Below are positions 35,015 to 43,519 of a stretch of 64,000 bases of DNA, piece by piece. Made by a program: the position numbers and the translations under genes. This DNA is from Micromonospora coriariae. Its GTDB lineage: Bacteria; Actinomycetota; Actinomycetes; Mycobacteriales; Micromonosporaceae. The first letter of the stretch is position 1. Each line of letters begins with the position of its first letter. The DNA lies in contig NZ_LT607412.1 in assembly GCF_900091455.1 (NCBI RefSeq), positions 4,712,001-4,776,000 on the forward strand, given 5' to 3'. The notes under the pieces were generated by a model. The model did not search any database, was not told the origin of the DNA, and saw only the letters and a list, made by a program, of their open reading frames with translations.

Positions 35015-36511
35015 TCAGGCCGGGCGGCGGGCGGCGTGCGCGCGGAAGGTCAGCTCGGCTGCCAGGCCCCACGCCTCCGACAGATCCCGGTCCTGTGCCG
35101 CCGCGCCCGAACCGCCCGCGGTGTCCGCGTAGACGGTGGCCAGCCCGAGCCGGCGCTGCGCCGGCCCCTGCACCACCCGCACGCTCTGGATCCGGGCGTA
35201 CGGCACGATCGCCACCTGCCGGGTGAGCAGCCCGGACCGGGTGGCGAAGACCCGCTCGAACAGGCCGGCGCCGAGCGCGCCCCGGCCCAGTGGGTGCAGC
35301 CAGCGGGCCCGGGGTGGCGGTGGGGCCAGCGCCAGCGCGTCGAGGCGTACCCCTGGCAGCACCTCGGTGACGATCATCGTCGCGGTCGGCAGGTCACCGA
35401 CCGGCAGCAGGCGGTCCGGCCGGTTGCGGTCGTCGGCCTCGGCGACGGAGTAACCGGCAACCTCCAGCCGCAGCCGCAGCCAGCCCTTCACCCGCCAGAG
35501 CAGCGGCCAGGTGGCCCGTACGGTCTGAACCCGGTCCAGCGGCACGGTCTGCGCCCGGGTCTCCAGCAGGCCGTTGTGCACCCGCAGCGTGCCGTCGTCG
35601 CGGGCCAGCCGGAAGTTCCAGTCGTCGAGGACCCGGCGGATCGGTTGCAGCAGCACACCGGCCATCGCGGTCAGCGTGCTCGCCACCGCGACGAACGACC
35701 ACGACCCCGCGGTGAGGAACTGCACCACGACGAAGGCCACGCCGAACGGGAGCAGGAATGCCTGCGGGGTGAGCAGTTGGCTGACCAGCAGGCTCTGGTT
35801 GCGTACCGCGTGCAGCGGGCGGCCCGGTGCGGCCAGCGGCGGCGCCGTCCCGGGGGCCGCCGCGGACGGCGCGAGGCCCGGCGCGGGCGGTTGTGACGCG
35901 CGGCCGGCGAGCGCCAGCAGCCGCTCGCGCAGCCGGGCCGCGTCGGCCACCCCGAGGTACGCCAGCGGCGCCTCGGTCTTGCCCCCGCCGACCACCTCGA
36001 GCCGCAACTCGGCCAGGCCGGTGAGCTGGGCGAGCAGCGGCCGGACCACCTCCACGGCCTGCAACCGCTCCAGGGGAATCGCCCGGGTACGCCGCCAGAG
36101 CAGCCCCTCGTACACCCGCAGTTCGCGGCCCACCACGTGGTAGCCGGTGTTGTACCAGCTGATCACTGACAGCACGGTCGCGCCGAGCGCCAGTACCACC
36201 ACCATGGCCGCGAACCAGCCGAAGCCGACCCGGGACAGCGTCGACCAGGACAGCCCGGCGATCACCACGACCAGCGACTTGGCCCCGTGCAACAGCGGGC
36301 TGAGCGGGTGCAGTCGCTGACGCGGCTCGCCGTCGCCGCCCGTTGCCGGCAGCGGCCAGGGATAGGGCACCCCGGGCGGCACCGCCGCGTAGGGCACCGC
36401 TCCGCCGGGCGCGTAGGGCGGCACCGCGCCGCCGGGGGGCGGGCCGGTGGGAGGCGCGCCACCGGGCGGCCGGGGCGGGCCGGTGCCAGGCTCGGCGGGA
36501 TGGTCGGTCAT
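35015..36511 (-). CDS. PH-domain membrane protein (YdbT-like)
   Basis: 498 residues. The N-terminal ~65 residues are a Pro/Gly-rich disordered stretch. Two to three bPH2/YdbT domains follow: YHVVGRELRVYEGLLWRRTRAIPLERLQAVEVVRP, DDGTLRVHNGLLETRAQTVPLDRVQTV and RSGLLTRQVAIVPYARIQSVRVVQG, with membrane segments between them (AAMVVVLALGATVLSVISW, AFLLPFGVAFVVVQFLTAG). Function unknown; YdbS/YdbT pairs are membrane proteins proposed to protect against antimicrobial peptides. It lies downstream of the YdbS-like gene (40-bp gap), in the same operon. Confidence 0.9.
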   Translation of the reverse strand: MTDHPAEPGTGPPRPPGGAPPTGPPPGGAVPPYAPGGAVPYAAVPPGVPYPWPLPATGGDGEPRQRLHPLSPLLHGAKSLVVVIAGLSWSTLSRVGFGWFAAMVVVLALGATVLSVISWYNTGYHVVGRELRVYEGLLWRRTRAIPLERLQAVEVVRPLLAQLTGLAELRLEVVGGGKTEAPLAYLGVADAARLRERLLALAGRASQPPAPGLAPSAAAPGTAPPLAAPGRPLHAVRNQSLLVSQLLTPQAFLLPFGVAFVVVQFLTAGSWSFVAVASTLTAMAGVLLQPIRRVLDDWNFRLARDDGTLRVHNGLLETRAQTVPLDRVQTVRATWPLLWRVKGWLRLRLEVAGYSVAEADDRNRPDRLLPVGDLPTATMIVTEVLPGVRLDALALAPPPPRARWLHPLGRGALGAGLFERVFATRSGLLTRQVAIVPYARIQSVRVVQGPAQRRLGLATVYADTAGGSGAAAQDRDLSEAWGLAAELTFRAHAARRPA

Positions 36512-36551
36512 CGGGCCGGCCTCCAGCGTGGCCGGTCGACCGGTCGCGCGC

Positions 36552-37337
36552 TCACAGCCCCTCCGCCCGGTCCTCGCCGAGCGCGGTGAGCCGGTCGCGC
36601 AGCCGGGACGCCTCCGCCGGGCGCAGCCCCGGAACCCGGGCGTCGCTCGCCGCCGCCGCGGTGTGCAACTGCACGGTGGCCAGGTCGAAGGCGCGCTCCA
36701 GCGGCCCGGCGCTGACGTCGACGAACTGCATCCGGGAATACGGCACGATGGAGAGCCGCCGGACCAGCAGCCCGTGCCGGACCAGCAGGTCGTCCTCCCG
36801 CTCGGCGTAGCCCCAGGCCCGGACCGCGCGGACGATCGCCACGGCCCGCCACGCGCCGAACACCAGCACGGCGGCGAGGGCGAGCCCGAACAGGCCCTGA
36901 CCGCTCAGTGCCCAGCCGATCGCCGTCACCGCCAGCCCGATGGCGAGCACCACGGCCAGCCGGATCAGCTCCACCCAGATCAGGTCGGAGGAGATCGGCT
37001 GCCAGTGGACAGTGTCCGGCCAGGGCTCCAGTGGACCCCGCCCCGCGGACCCGTCCGTCAACAGCGGCCCGGGTGCGCCGGAGGCGGGCGACGGGCCGGG
37101 GGGCAGCAGGCCGGGCGCCGGCAGGTCGGGCGGGCGCGGGTCCCCGTCGTACCCGCCGGATCTCGGTAGGGCGCTCGGCGGCAGCGGGGCGGGCGATGAC
37201 GCGTCGGGCGGGGTGGGATCCGGGCCGAGCGTGCCGGGCGCCGGGAACGCTCCGGGCGGTGGGGCTGTGGTGCGGGGCCGGGACGGGGAGGCGGGCCCGG
37301 GGGAGGCCGGTGGGTCGACGCGGTCGTCCGCGCTCAC
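36552..37337 (-). CDS. PH-domain membrane protein (YdbS-like)
   Basis: 261 residues from GTG 37337. A Pro/Ser/Ala-rich N-terminal half of ~110 residues, then two membrane segments (LIRLAVVLAIGLAVTAIGWAL, GLALAAVLVFGAWRAVAIV) and a bPH2 domain: YAEREDDLLVRHGLLVRRLSIVPYSRMQFVDVSAGPLERAFDLATVQLHT. It is the usual first member of the YdbS-YdbT pair. An open frame extends further upstream to 37568, but the added residues are not family-like, so the GTG is preferred. Confidence 0.88.
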   Translation of the reverse strand: MSADDRVDPPASPGPASPSRPRTTAPPPGAFPAPGTLGPDPTPPDASSPAPLPPSALPRSGGYDGDPRPPDLPAPGLLPPGPSPASGAPGPLLTDGSAGRGPLEPWPDTVHWQPISSDLIWVELIRLAVVLAIGLAVTAIGWALSGQGLFGLALAAVLVFGAWRAVAIVRAVRAWGYAEREDDLLVRHGLLVRRLSIVPYSRMQFVDVSAGPLERAFDLATVQLHTAAAASDARVPGLRPAEASRLRDRLTALGEDRAEGL

Positions 37338-37413
37338 CGATGGGATCCGTTCTGCGCGGCAGCGGCGCGAGGCGTCACGCTGCTGTGCCCACTTGTTCGC
37401 CCGCTGCGCTCGC

Positions 37414-37644
37414 TCACATGTCGAGGGTAGGCGATCCGGGCACCGGATTGACGGCACGCAGGAAGCCGCGTGCGTCCAGGAAGTCGCCGAGGCTGCCCCG
37501 GTGCTCGCCGCAGGCCAGCCACGTCTTGCGCCGCTCGGCGTTGTGCAGACGGGGGTTGTTCCACTCAAGCGCCCAGACAGCGGGGGCGCGGCAGCCGCGT
37601 GCCGAGCAGATCAGGGCCTCGCCGGCGGGGGAGGGGTTGCTCAT
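37414..37644 (-). CDS. Small conserved hypothetical protein with Cys motifs
   Basis: 76 residues from ATG 37644. CSARGCRAPAVWALEWNNPRLH and ERRKTWLACGEHRGSLGDFLDARGFLR are highly conserved-looking among Actinobacteria. The Cys/His arrangement C-x4-C...C-x2-H suggests a small zinc site, but this is inference. Function unknown. It lies upstream of the PH-domain genes on the same strand and may be in their operon. Confidence 0.82.
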   Translation of the reverse strand: MSNPSPAGEALICSARGCRAPAVWALEWNNPRLHNAERRKTWLACGEHRGSLGDFLDARGFLRAVNPVPGSPTLDM

Positions 37645-37681
37645 CCCGGCCAGTCTAGGGCGGCGGGACGGAGGGCTTGAG

Positions 37682-37713
37682 CGCCGGGCGGCCACGGGGG
37701 GAGCCGCCCGGCG
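37682..37713. other. GC-rich perfect hairpin
   Basis: Arms CGCCGGGCGGC (37682-37692) and GCCGCCCGGCG (37703-37713), loop of 10 nt. It lies between two divergent genes, where a terminator is not expected, so it could be a leader structure, an insulator or an operator. Confidence 0.4.
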
Positions 37714-37886
37714 ACGGGGTGAATGGTACACGCGGCGAGCCGGTCCCTGTCCACCCCGTGAAGGGCGATTCGGCTGCCGGGGACGGCGCGGCGAAAATCG
37801 GCTTCTCCCCACCTCGACACTCAGGAAGGCGTGCGAGTCTTGATACCGCACCAGCCGCGACGACCGACCAACGCTGTGGAGGACCG

Positions 37887-38993
37887 GTGGCCCAGCCGAC
37901 CATGCCCGATGCCCCGACGCCGAACGGGGCGGCCCCGGCGGACCCCGCGCCGGTGACCACACCCGCGCAGGACGCCACCCTGCTGGAACGGGCGCTGTTC
38001 GAGATCAAACGGGTCATCGTCGGGCAGGACCGGATGGTGGAGCGGATGTTCGTCGCGCTGCTCGCCCGCGGCCACTGCCTGCTCGAAGGGGTGCCCGGGG
38101 TGGCCAAGACCCTGGCCGTGGAGACCCTCGCCAAGGTTGTCGGCGGATCCTTCGCCCGGGTGCAGTTCACCCCGGACCTGGTGCCCGCCGACATCATGGG
38201 CACCCGGATCTACCGGCAGTCGAGCGAGAAGTTCGATGTCGAGCTGGGCCCGGTCTTCGTCAACTTCCTGCTCGCCGACGAGATCAACCGGGCTCCGGCC
38301 AAGGTGCAGTCGGCGCTGCTGGAGGTGATGAGCGAGCGGCAGGTGTCCATCGGCGGGGAGAGCCACCGGGTGCCCGACCCGTTCCTGGTGATGGCCACCC
38401 AGAACCCGATCGAGCAGGAGGGCGTCTACCCGCTGCCGGAGGCGCAGCGGGACCGGTTCCTCATGAAGATCGTGGTGGGCTACCCGACCGACGCCGAGGA
38501 GCGGGAGATCGTCTACCGGATGGGCGTCGCCGCGCCGGAGCCGAGTGCGGTCTTCGACACGCCCGACCTGATCGCCCTGCAACGCAAGGCGGACCAGGTC
38601 TTCGTGCACAACGCCCTGGTCGACTACGCGGTCCGGCTGGTGCTGGCCACCCGCGCGCCGGCCGAGCACGGCATGCCCGACGTCGCCCAGCTGATCCAGT
38701 ACGGGGCGAGCCCGCGCGCCTCGCTCGGCCTGGTCCGGGCAACCCGCGCGCTGGCGCTGCTGCGCGGTCGGGACTACGCGCTGCCGCAGGACGTGCAGGA
38801 CATCGCCCCGGACATCCTGCGGCACCGGCTGGTGCTCAGCTACGACGCGCTCGCCGACGACGTGCCGGCCGACCACATCGTGCACCGGGTGATGTCCACC
38901 ATTCCGCTCCCGGCGGTCGCCCCCCGGCAGCAGGCCAGCCCGTCGTCGACCACCACGCCGCCGGGCGCCGGCTGGCCCGGGCAGCGGCCGTGA
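37887..38993 (+). CDS. MoxR-family AAA+ ATPase
   Basis: 368 residues. GTG 37887, just after TGGAGGACC. Walker A is HCLLEGVPGVAKTLAVE (GVPGVAKT, ~75-82), Walker B is FLLADEINRAPAK, sensor 1 MATQNPIEQEGVYPLPEAQRDRF. The C-terminal lid carries RASLGLVRATRALALLRGRDYALPQDV. MoxR ATPases act as chaperones that mature or assemble complexes with VWA proteins. It is followed by DUF58 and a VWA/BatA-like protein with 4-bp overlaps, the standard operon. N-terminal ~25 residues and last ~25 are low-complexity. Confidence 0.95.
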   Translation: MAQPTMPDAPTPNGAAPADPAPVTTPAQDATLLERALFEIKRVIVGQDRMVERMFVALLARGHCLLEGVPGVAKTLAVETLAKVVGGSFARVQFTPDLVPADIMGTRIYRQSSEKFDVELGPVFVNFLLADEINRAPAKVQSALLEVMSERQVSIGGESHRVPDPFLVMATQNPIEQEGVYPLPEAQRDRFLMKIVVGYPTDAEEREIVYRMGVAAPEPSAVFDTPDLIALQRKADQVFVHNALVDYAVRLVLATRAPAEHGMPDVAQLIQYGASPRASLGLVRATRALALLRGRDYALPQDVQDIAPDILRHRLVLSYDALADDVPADHIVHRVMSTIPLPAVAPRQQASPSSTTTPPGAGWPGQRP

Positions 38994-39973
38994 CCTCACC
39001 CACCCCTCGACCCGCCCCCGTCCCCGACCGCAGCGAGGCCGTGCTGTCCCGGCTCCAGTTGCTGGTCACCCGCAAGCTCGACGGTCTGCTCCAGGGCGAC
39101 TACGCCGGCCTGCTGCCCGGCCCGGGCAGCGAGGCGGGTGAGTCACGGGAGTACCGGGCCGGCGACGACGTACGCCGGATGGACTGGCCGGTCACGGCAC
39201 GGACCACAACGCCGCACGTGCGACGTACGGTGGCTGACCGGGAGTTGGAGACCTGGCTGGCGCTGGACCTCTCGGCCAGCCTGGACTTCGGCACCGGGCA
39301 GTGGCTCAAGCGGGAGGTGGTGGTGGCCGCCGCCGCCGCGATCACCCACCTGACCGTGCGCGGCGGTAACCGGATCGGCGCGGTGATCGGCACCGGCGGC
39401 GGCGCGTCCGCCCCGGCCCGGCGCTGGCGGGGTGGGCCACCGCCGACCGGGCCCGGGGTGTTCACCCGCCTTCCGGCGCGCTCCGGCCGCAAGGAGGCGC
39501 AGGGCCTGCTGCGCGCCGTCGCCGGCGCCGCGATCCAGCCCGGCCGGGGTGACCTGGGCGCCCTGATCGAGATGCTCAACCGCCCACCCCGGCGGCGAGG
39601 GGTGGCGGTGGTGGTCTCGGACTTCCTCGCGCCGGCCGAGCAGTGGGCCCGGCCGATGCGCAAGCTGCGGGTCCGGCACGACGTGCTGGCGATCGAGGTG
39701 GTCGACCCGCGGGAGCTGGAGCTGCCCGACGTGGGTGTGCTGCCGGTGGTCGACCCCGAGAGTGGCGAGCTGCACGAGGTGCAGACCGCCGACCCGCGGC
39801 TTCGGCAGCGCTACGCCGAGGCCGCCGCCGCCCAGCGGGCCACGATCGCCGCCGCGCTGCGTAGCGCCGGCGCGGCCCACCTGCGACTGCGTACCGACCG
39901 AGACTGGCTGCTGGACATGGTGCGTTTCGTGGCCGCGCAGCGGCACGCCCGCACCCGGGGGACGACACGATGA
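38990..39973 (+). CDS. DUF58 protein of MoxR operon
   Basis: 327 residues. The DUF58 signature DYAGLLPGPGSEAGESREYRAGDDVRRMDW is at ~40-70 (G-x-R/E-Y-x-x-G-D-D-x-R-x-I-D-W), followed by ARTTTPHVRRTVADRELETWLALDLSASLDFG (VWA-like) and VVVVSDFLAP. Function not settled; it accompanies MoxR and VWA proteins. GTG start overlaps the MoxR stop (GTGA). Confidence 0.95.
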   Translation: MTSPTPRPAPVPDRSEAVLSRLQLLVTRKLDGLLQGDYAGLLPGPGSEAGESREYRAGDDVRRMDWPVTARTTTPHVRRTVADRELETWLALDLSASLDFGTGQWLKREVVVAAAAAITHLTVRGGNRIGAVIGTGGGASAPARRWRGGPPPTGPGVFTRLPARSGRKEAQGLLRAVAGAAIQPGRGDLGALIEMLNRPPRRRGVAVVVSDFLAPAEQWARPMRKLRVRHDVLAIEVVDPRELELPDVGVLPVVDPESGELHEVQTADPRLRQRYAEAAAAQRATIAAALRSAGAAHLRLRTDRDWLLDMVRFVAAQRHARTRGTTR

Positions 39974-40920
39974 TCCGTTTCATGCAACCGTGGTGGCTGC
40001 TGGCCGTGCTGCCGGTGCTCGCCCTCGCCGCGTTCTACCTGTGGCGGCAGCTGCACCGCCGGGCGTACGCGATGCGCTTCACCAACGTGGATCTGCTGCG
40101 CACCGTGGCACCGAAGGGGCTTGGCTGGCGCCGGCACGTTTCGGCGACCGCGTTCCTGCTCTGCCTGCTGGTGCTGGCCACCGCGCTGGCCCGTCCCGCG
40201 GTGGACACCAAGGAGCCGCTGGAGCGGGCGACAGTGATGCTCGCCATCGACGTGTCGCTGTCCATGCAGGCCGACGATGTGGCGCCGAACCGTCTGGAGG
40301 CGGCCCAGGAGGCGGCGAAGCAGTTCGTCGGCGAGTTGCCGAGGAGCTACAACCTGGGGCTGGTGTCGTTCGCCAAGGCGGCAAACGTGCTGGTGCCACC
40401 GGGCAAGGACCGGGCGGCGGTGACAAGTGCGATCGACGGGCTGGTGCTGGCCGAGGCGACCGCGACCGGCGAGGCGGTGTTCACCTGCCTGGAGGCGATC
40501 CGGTCGGTGCCGGCCGACGGGGCGGCGGGTATTCCACCGGCCCGGATCGTGCTGCTCTCCGACGGGTTCCGCACGTCCGGCCGGTCGGTGGAGGAGGCGG
40601 CGGCGGCCGCGCAGGCGGCCAACGTGCCGGTCTCCACCATCGCCTTCGGCACCGACACCGGCCAGGTCGACATCGGCGGCCAGCTCCAGCGGGTGCCGGT
40701 GGACCGGATGGCCCTGGCCGAGCTGGCCGAGACCACCGAGGGCTACTTCTACGAGGCGGCCTCGGTGAGCGAGCTGAAGCAGGTCTACCAGGACATGGGC
40801 AGCTCGATCGGGTTCCGCACGGAGCCGCGCGAGGTGACCCAGTGGTACGCCGGGGTGGCGCTGCTGCTGGCGCTCTGCGCCGGTGCGCTCAGCCTGCTCT
40901 GGTCGTCCCGGATGCTGTGA
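39970..40920 (+). CDS. BatA-like VWA-domain membrane protein
   Basis: 316 residues. N-terminal membrane segments (WWLLAVLPVLALAAFYLW; SATAFLLCLLVLATALA), then a VWA domain with MIDAS DVSLSMQ (D-x-S-x-S) at ~96-101, with downstream MIDAS Thr/Asp candidates (EATATGE, VLLSDGF), and a C-terminal membrane helix VTQWYAGVALLLALCAGALSLLW. Aerotolerance/BatA type. Role: substrate or adaptor of MoxR. ATG overlaps the DUF58 stop by 4 bp (ATGA). Confidence 0.93.
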   Translation: MIRFMQPWWLLAVLPVLALAAFYLWRQLHRRAYAMRFTNVDLLRTVAPKGLGWRRHVSATAFLLCLLVLATALARPAVDTKEPLERATVMLAIDVSLSMQADDVAPNRLEAAQEAAKQFVGELPRSYNLGLVSFAKAANVLVPPGKDRAAVTSAIDGLVLAEATATGEAVFTCLEAIRSVPADGAAGIPPARIVLLSDGFRTSGRSVEEAAAAAQAANVPVSTIAFGTDTGQVDIGGQLQRVPVDRMALAELAETTEGYFYEAASVSELKQVYQDMGSSIGFRTEPREVTQWYAGVALLLALCAGALSLLWSSRML

Positions 40921-40924
40921 GGCC

Positions 40925-40955
40925 GGCGGTGCCCGGGCTGGTCCCGGGCGCCGCC
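40925..40955. terminator. Hairpin terminator at MoxR operon end
   Basis: GGCGG-T-GCCCGGG (40925-40937) pairs with CCCGGGC-G-CCGCC (40943-40955). It lies just after the VWA gene stop and faces the small minus-strand gene at 40996, so it is bidirectional. Confidence 0.75.
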
Positions 40956-40995
40956 ACCAGTGGCCGGGTGACGAGATCGGGCGCGAGCGGTGGGG

Positions 40996-41082
40996 TCAGT
41001 GCCCGCCGCCGGCGAGCACGAAGACGATGGCCACCCAGACGGCGGCGAGGGTGAAGCCCAGCGGGGCGACGTAGCGGCTCAT
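40996..41082 (-). CDS. 28-residue membrane peptide
   Basis: ATG 41082 with GGAG 7 nt upstream gives 28 residues: MSRYVAPLGF, TLAAVWVAIV, FVLAGGGH. It is almost all hydrophobic (TM ~6-25), with a basic start and Gly-Gly-Gly-His end. The convergent terminator at 40925-40955 also supports a real minus-strand transcript. Function unknown. Confidence 0.5.
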   Translation of the reverse strand: MSRYVAPLGFTLAAVWVAIVFVLAGGGH

Positions 41083-41274
41083 GGACGGCTCCGGGTGGCG
41101 GCTGGACGGTCCGCGTGCGGGGGCGGACCGCAGGGGGTGGGGACGCGCACACGAAGTCGTGACCGGGCGGCTCCCGGCGACCGTCCGGATTCGGACGGCG
41201 CGGCACGCGCACCTCGGCGTGGGCCGGGTGACGGGGGAGCGGAGCGGGGTCAGCTCACCAGACTGAGTCGTGGC

Positions 41275-41328
41275 TCAGCGGGGCTGACCATCGGCCCGGC
41301 CACGACTGGGAGGATCGCTATCTCGCAC
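41275..41328 (-). CDS. Possible 17-residue coupled microORF
   Basis: GTG 41328 lies 8 nt beyond AGGAGGTGA, a perfect anti-16S site formed by the last codons and stop of the acyltransferase gene. The frame encodes 17 residues (start VRDSDPPSRG) and ends at TGA. The strong ribosome site may be a coincidence of the Arg-Arg-stop codons; there is no independent support. Confidence 0.2.
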   Translation of the reverse strand: MRDSDPPSRGRADGQPR

Positions 41329-41333
41329 AGCGA

Positions 41334-42518
41334 TCACCTCCTGACGTCGGGCGGGCCGGAACGTCGATCATCGTACACCCGCGCCGCCGACGGGACGTAC
41401 TCGGCCGACCGGCTGGCGGCTCCTCCACCGCCCGGCCGTCGCCACCCGGTCCGACGGGCCGGCCGGCGGCCCGCCCGTGCCAGCGTGACAAGCACCGCGG
41501 CGAACAGGGGCAGCCAGCAGAACCGGGCGAGCACCCAGCCCGGACCGTCCGGCGCGGTGTGCAACCCCGGCAGGGCCACCCCACCCCGGGCGACGAGCGC
41601 GGTCACCGCGACCAGGACGGGCTGGTGCCACAGGTAGATCCGCACCGCGTTCCGGTTCACCTCGGTCACCGCCCGGCCCGGCAACCGACGGGCCAGCAGC
41701 CGTTCCAGCCCCGGCCGGGCGAGCAGGCCCACCCCGACCTGGGTGACCGCGAGCGCCACCGCCAGCAACGACGGCGGGTTCAGGTTCGACACCCCGGCCC
41801 CGGGCACCCCGACCGCGCTGACCGGATAGCCCAGCGCCAGCAGCGCGGCCAGCGCGACGGCGCCGCCGCCGGCCAGCGCGCCGGCCACCCGCCGGCCGGC
41901 CAGCCGCCCCTCGGCGTGCGCCAGGCCGAGCAGGTACGGCACCGCCCAGGCCGCCACCACGGTGACCGGCGCCAGGCTGGTGCCGGTCGGCAGCAGGCGG
42001 CCCGCCAGGTCGGCCGCAGCCACCACGGCCACCGCCGGTGCGGCGCAGCGCACCAGCCCCCACCTCGCGACGGCGGCCCGCAGCGGGCCGGTCGACGCGA
42101 CGAGGAGCAGCAGCGGTAGCAGGAACCACAGGGGACTGACCGCGAGCCGCAGCGCGACGGCGAGGGTGTCGTCCGGGATGCCGGCGACGGTGGCGGCGAG
42201 CAGCACTGCGGCTCCCGCACCGAGCAGCGCCAGCGCGGGCAGCGCCAGCCGGCGCAGCCGACGGGCCAGCCATCCGCCCGGCCCGCCCCGGTGGCGTGCC
42301 AGCGACCGGGCCGAGCCGAATCCGGCGGTGAAGAAGAACAACCCGAGGGTCTGCAACACCCACGTCACCGGGGCCAGGCCGGGCAGTGCGGTCAGCGGGC
42401 TGGACTGGTGCAGCTCGCCGTCGGCGGTCAGCACCAGGCCGGTGACCAGCCAGTGCCCGAGCACCACCCCGCCGATGGCGTACGCCCGCAGCGCGTCGAC
42501 CGCGCGGTCGCGGCTCAC
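41334..42518 (-). CDS. Multi-pass membrane acyltransferase (Acyl_transf_3)
   Basis: 394 residues with about ten membrane segments. The N-terminal MSRDRAVDALRAYAIGGVVLGHWLVTG, with R-x-x-D-x-x-R-A-x-A and a H in the first helix, is the family start. FFTAGFGSARS, LWFLLPLLLLVAS and NRNAVRIYLWHQPVLV are further family blocks. It transfers an acyl group to an extracytoplasmic acceptor, unknown here. The last ~45 residues are a hydrophilic tail. The start overlaps the upstream alpha/beta hydrolase by 4 bp (42515-42518), so both are in an operon. Confidence 0.88.
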   Translation of the reverse strand: MSRDRAVDALRAYAIGGVVLGHWLVTGLVLTADGELHQSSPLTALPGLAPVTWVLQTLGLFFFTAGFGSARSLARHRGGPGGWLARRLRRLALPALALLGAGAAVLLAATVAGIPDDTLAVALRLAVSPLWFLLPLLLLVASTGPLRAAVARWGLVRCAAPAVAVVAAADLAGRLLPTGTSLAPVTVVAAWAVPYLLGLAHAEGRLAGRRVAGALAGGGAVALAALLALGYPVSAVGVPGAGVSNLNPPSLLAVALAVTQVGVGLLARPGLERLLARRLPGRAVTEVNRNAVRIYLWHQPVLVAVTALVARGGVALPGLHTAPDGPGWVLARFCWLPLFAAVLVTLARAGRRPARRTGWRRPGGGGAASRSAEYVPSAARVYDDRRSGPPDVRR

Positions 42519-43423
42519 CGGGCGTTCCCGGCCCGGTCGGCGTCGGCGCCGCCCAGCACGACCGTCGCCACCGCGACCAGCGTGGCGCTGCCCGGCACCA
42601 GGTAGTCGTCGTGCCCGGCGACCCCATCCACCGGCAACGGCCGGGCGCCGAACGCCGGGTCGCCGGGGCGCCGGCCGTACCCGAGGCCGGGCAGCCGCAC
42701 CGACGGCACCCGCCGGATCCAGTCGGTGGGCGCCTCGGCCGCCCAGAACCGCCGCCCGCCGCGCAGCTCGTCGGCGTGCTGCACCCCGGCGCCGATCCCG
42801 CCGAGGCTGACCACGTCACTGACCTGCGGCGGGGCGTCCGCCGCGGCCAGCGACACCACCAGCGCCCCGTAGCTGTGCCCGACCAGTGTGATGGTCGCGG
42901 CGGGGAGGCGCCCGGCCAACTCCCGCAGCAGTGCGGCCAGGCCGTCCCCGCCCCGCCGGGCGCTCGCGCCCGAAACGGCGGCCAACACCCCGTCGGGTGG
43001 GTCGTAGCCGAGCCAGGCCAGCACCGCGACCCGCGCCGCCGGGTCGGCCCCCCGCAGCTCCCGGTACACCTGCCGGGCCTGCGCCGCCGGCGCCCGGCGC
43101 GCCACACCGCCCAGCCCACGGTCGAAGTCGGCGAGGGTGCTGCCGACACCGGGCACCAGCACCGCGATCCGGTCGGCGTGGGCCAGGTCGCCGAACACCT
43201 CGACGGCACGACCGTCGCCGTGCGGGTCGAACGCCAGGAACCGGCGCCCGCCGGCCGCCCAGTCCGCGTACGGCGGACCGGCCGCGCGCATCGCCGCCGC
43301 CGTGACCGGGTACGCCTCGACGAACCCGGCCGCCGCGACGGGCTCGGGTCGGGTCGGCAGAACCAGGTTCACGCCGAGCAGCGCGGCCAGGGCCAGCCGG
43401 CCGGCACCTCGTGGTCGCATCAT
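42515..43423 (-). CDS. DUF1023-type alpha/beta hydrolase, secreted or membrane-anchored
   Basis: 302 residues. N-terminal hydrophobic segment (~8-22, LALAALLGVNLVLP), probably a signal. The nucleophile elbow is GHSYGAL (~150), preceded by strand TITLVGHS, with DVVSLGGIG and a likely terminal His in AGHDDYLVP. The family has serine hydrolase activity on unknown substrates. In actinobacteria DUF1023 genes are frequent. It is translated together with the membrane acyltransferase downstream, which suggests a linked role in modifying surface or lipid acyl groups. Confidence 0.88.
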   Translation of the reverse strand: MMRPRGAGRLALAALLGVNLVLPTRPEPVAAAGFVEAYPVTAAAMRAAGPPYADWAAGGRRFLAFDPHGDGRAVEVFGDLAHADRIAVLVPGVGSTLADFDRGLGGVARRAPAAQARQVYRELRGADPAARVAVLAWLGYDPPDGVLAAVSGASARRGGDGLAALLRELAGRLPAATITLVGHSYGALVVSLAAADAPPQVSDVVSLGGIGAGVQHADELRGGRRFWAAEAPTDWIRRVPSVRLPGLGYGRRPGDPAFGARPLPVDGVAGHDDYLVPGSATLVAVATVVLGGADADRAGNAR

Positions 43424-43519
43424 GTTCCCCCTCCGGAATGTTGTCCGAAGGGACAGTGCGCCGGTGGGCAGCGCTCGCGCGTCGTCCCGGGGAGCCGTTC
43501 CCGTGCTGGCTCCGTGGAG

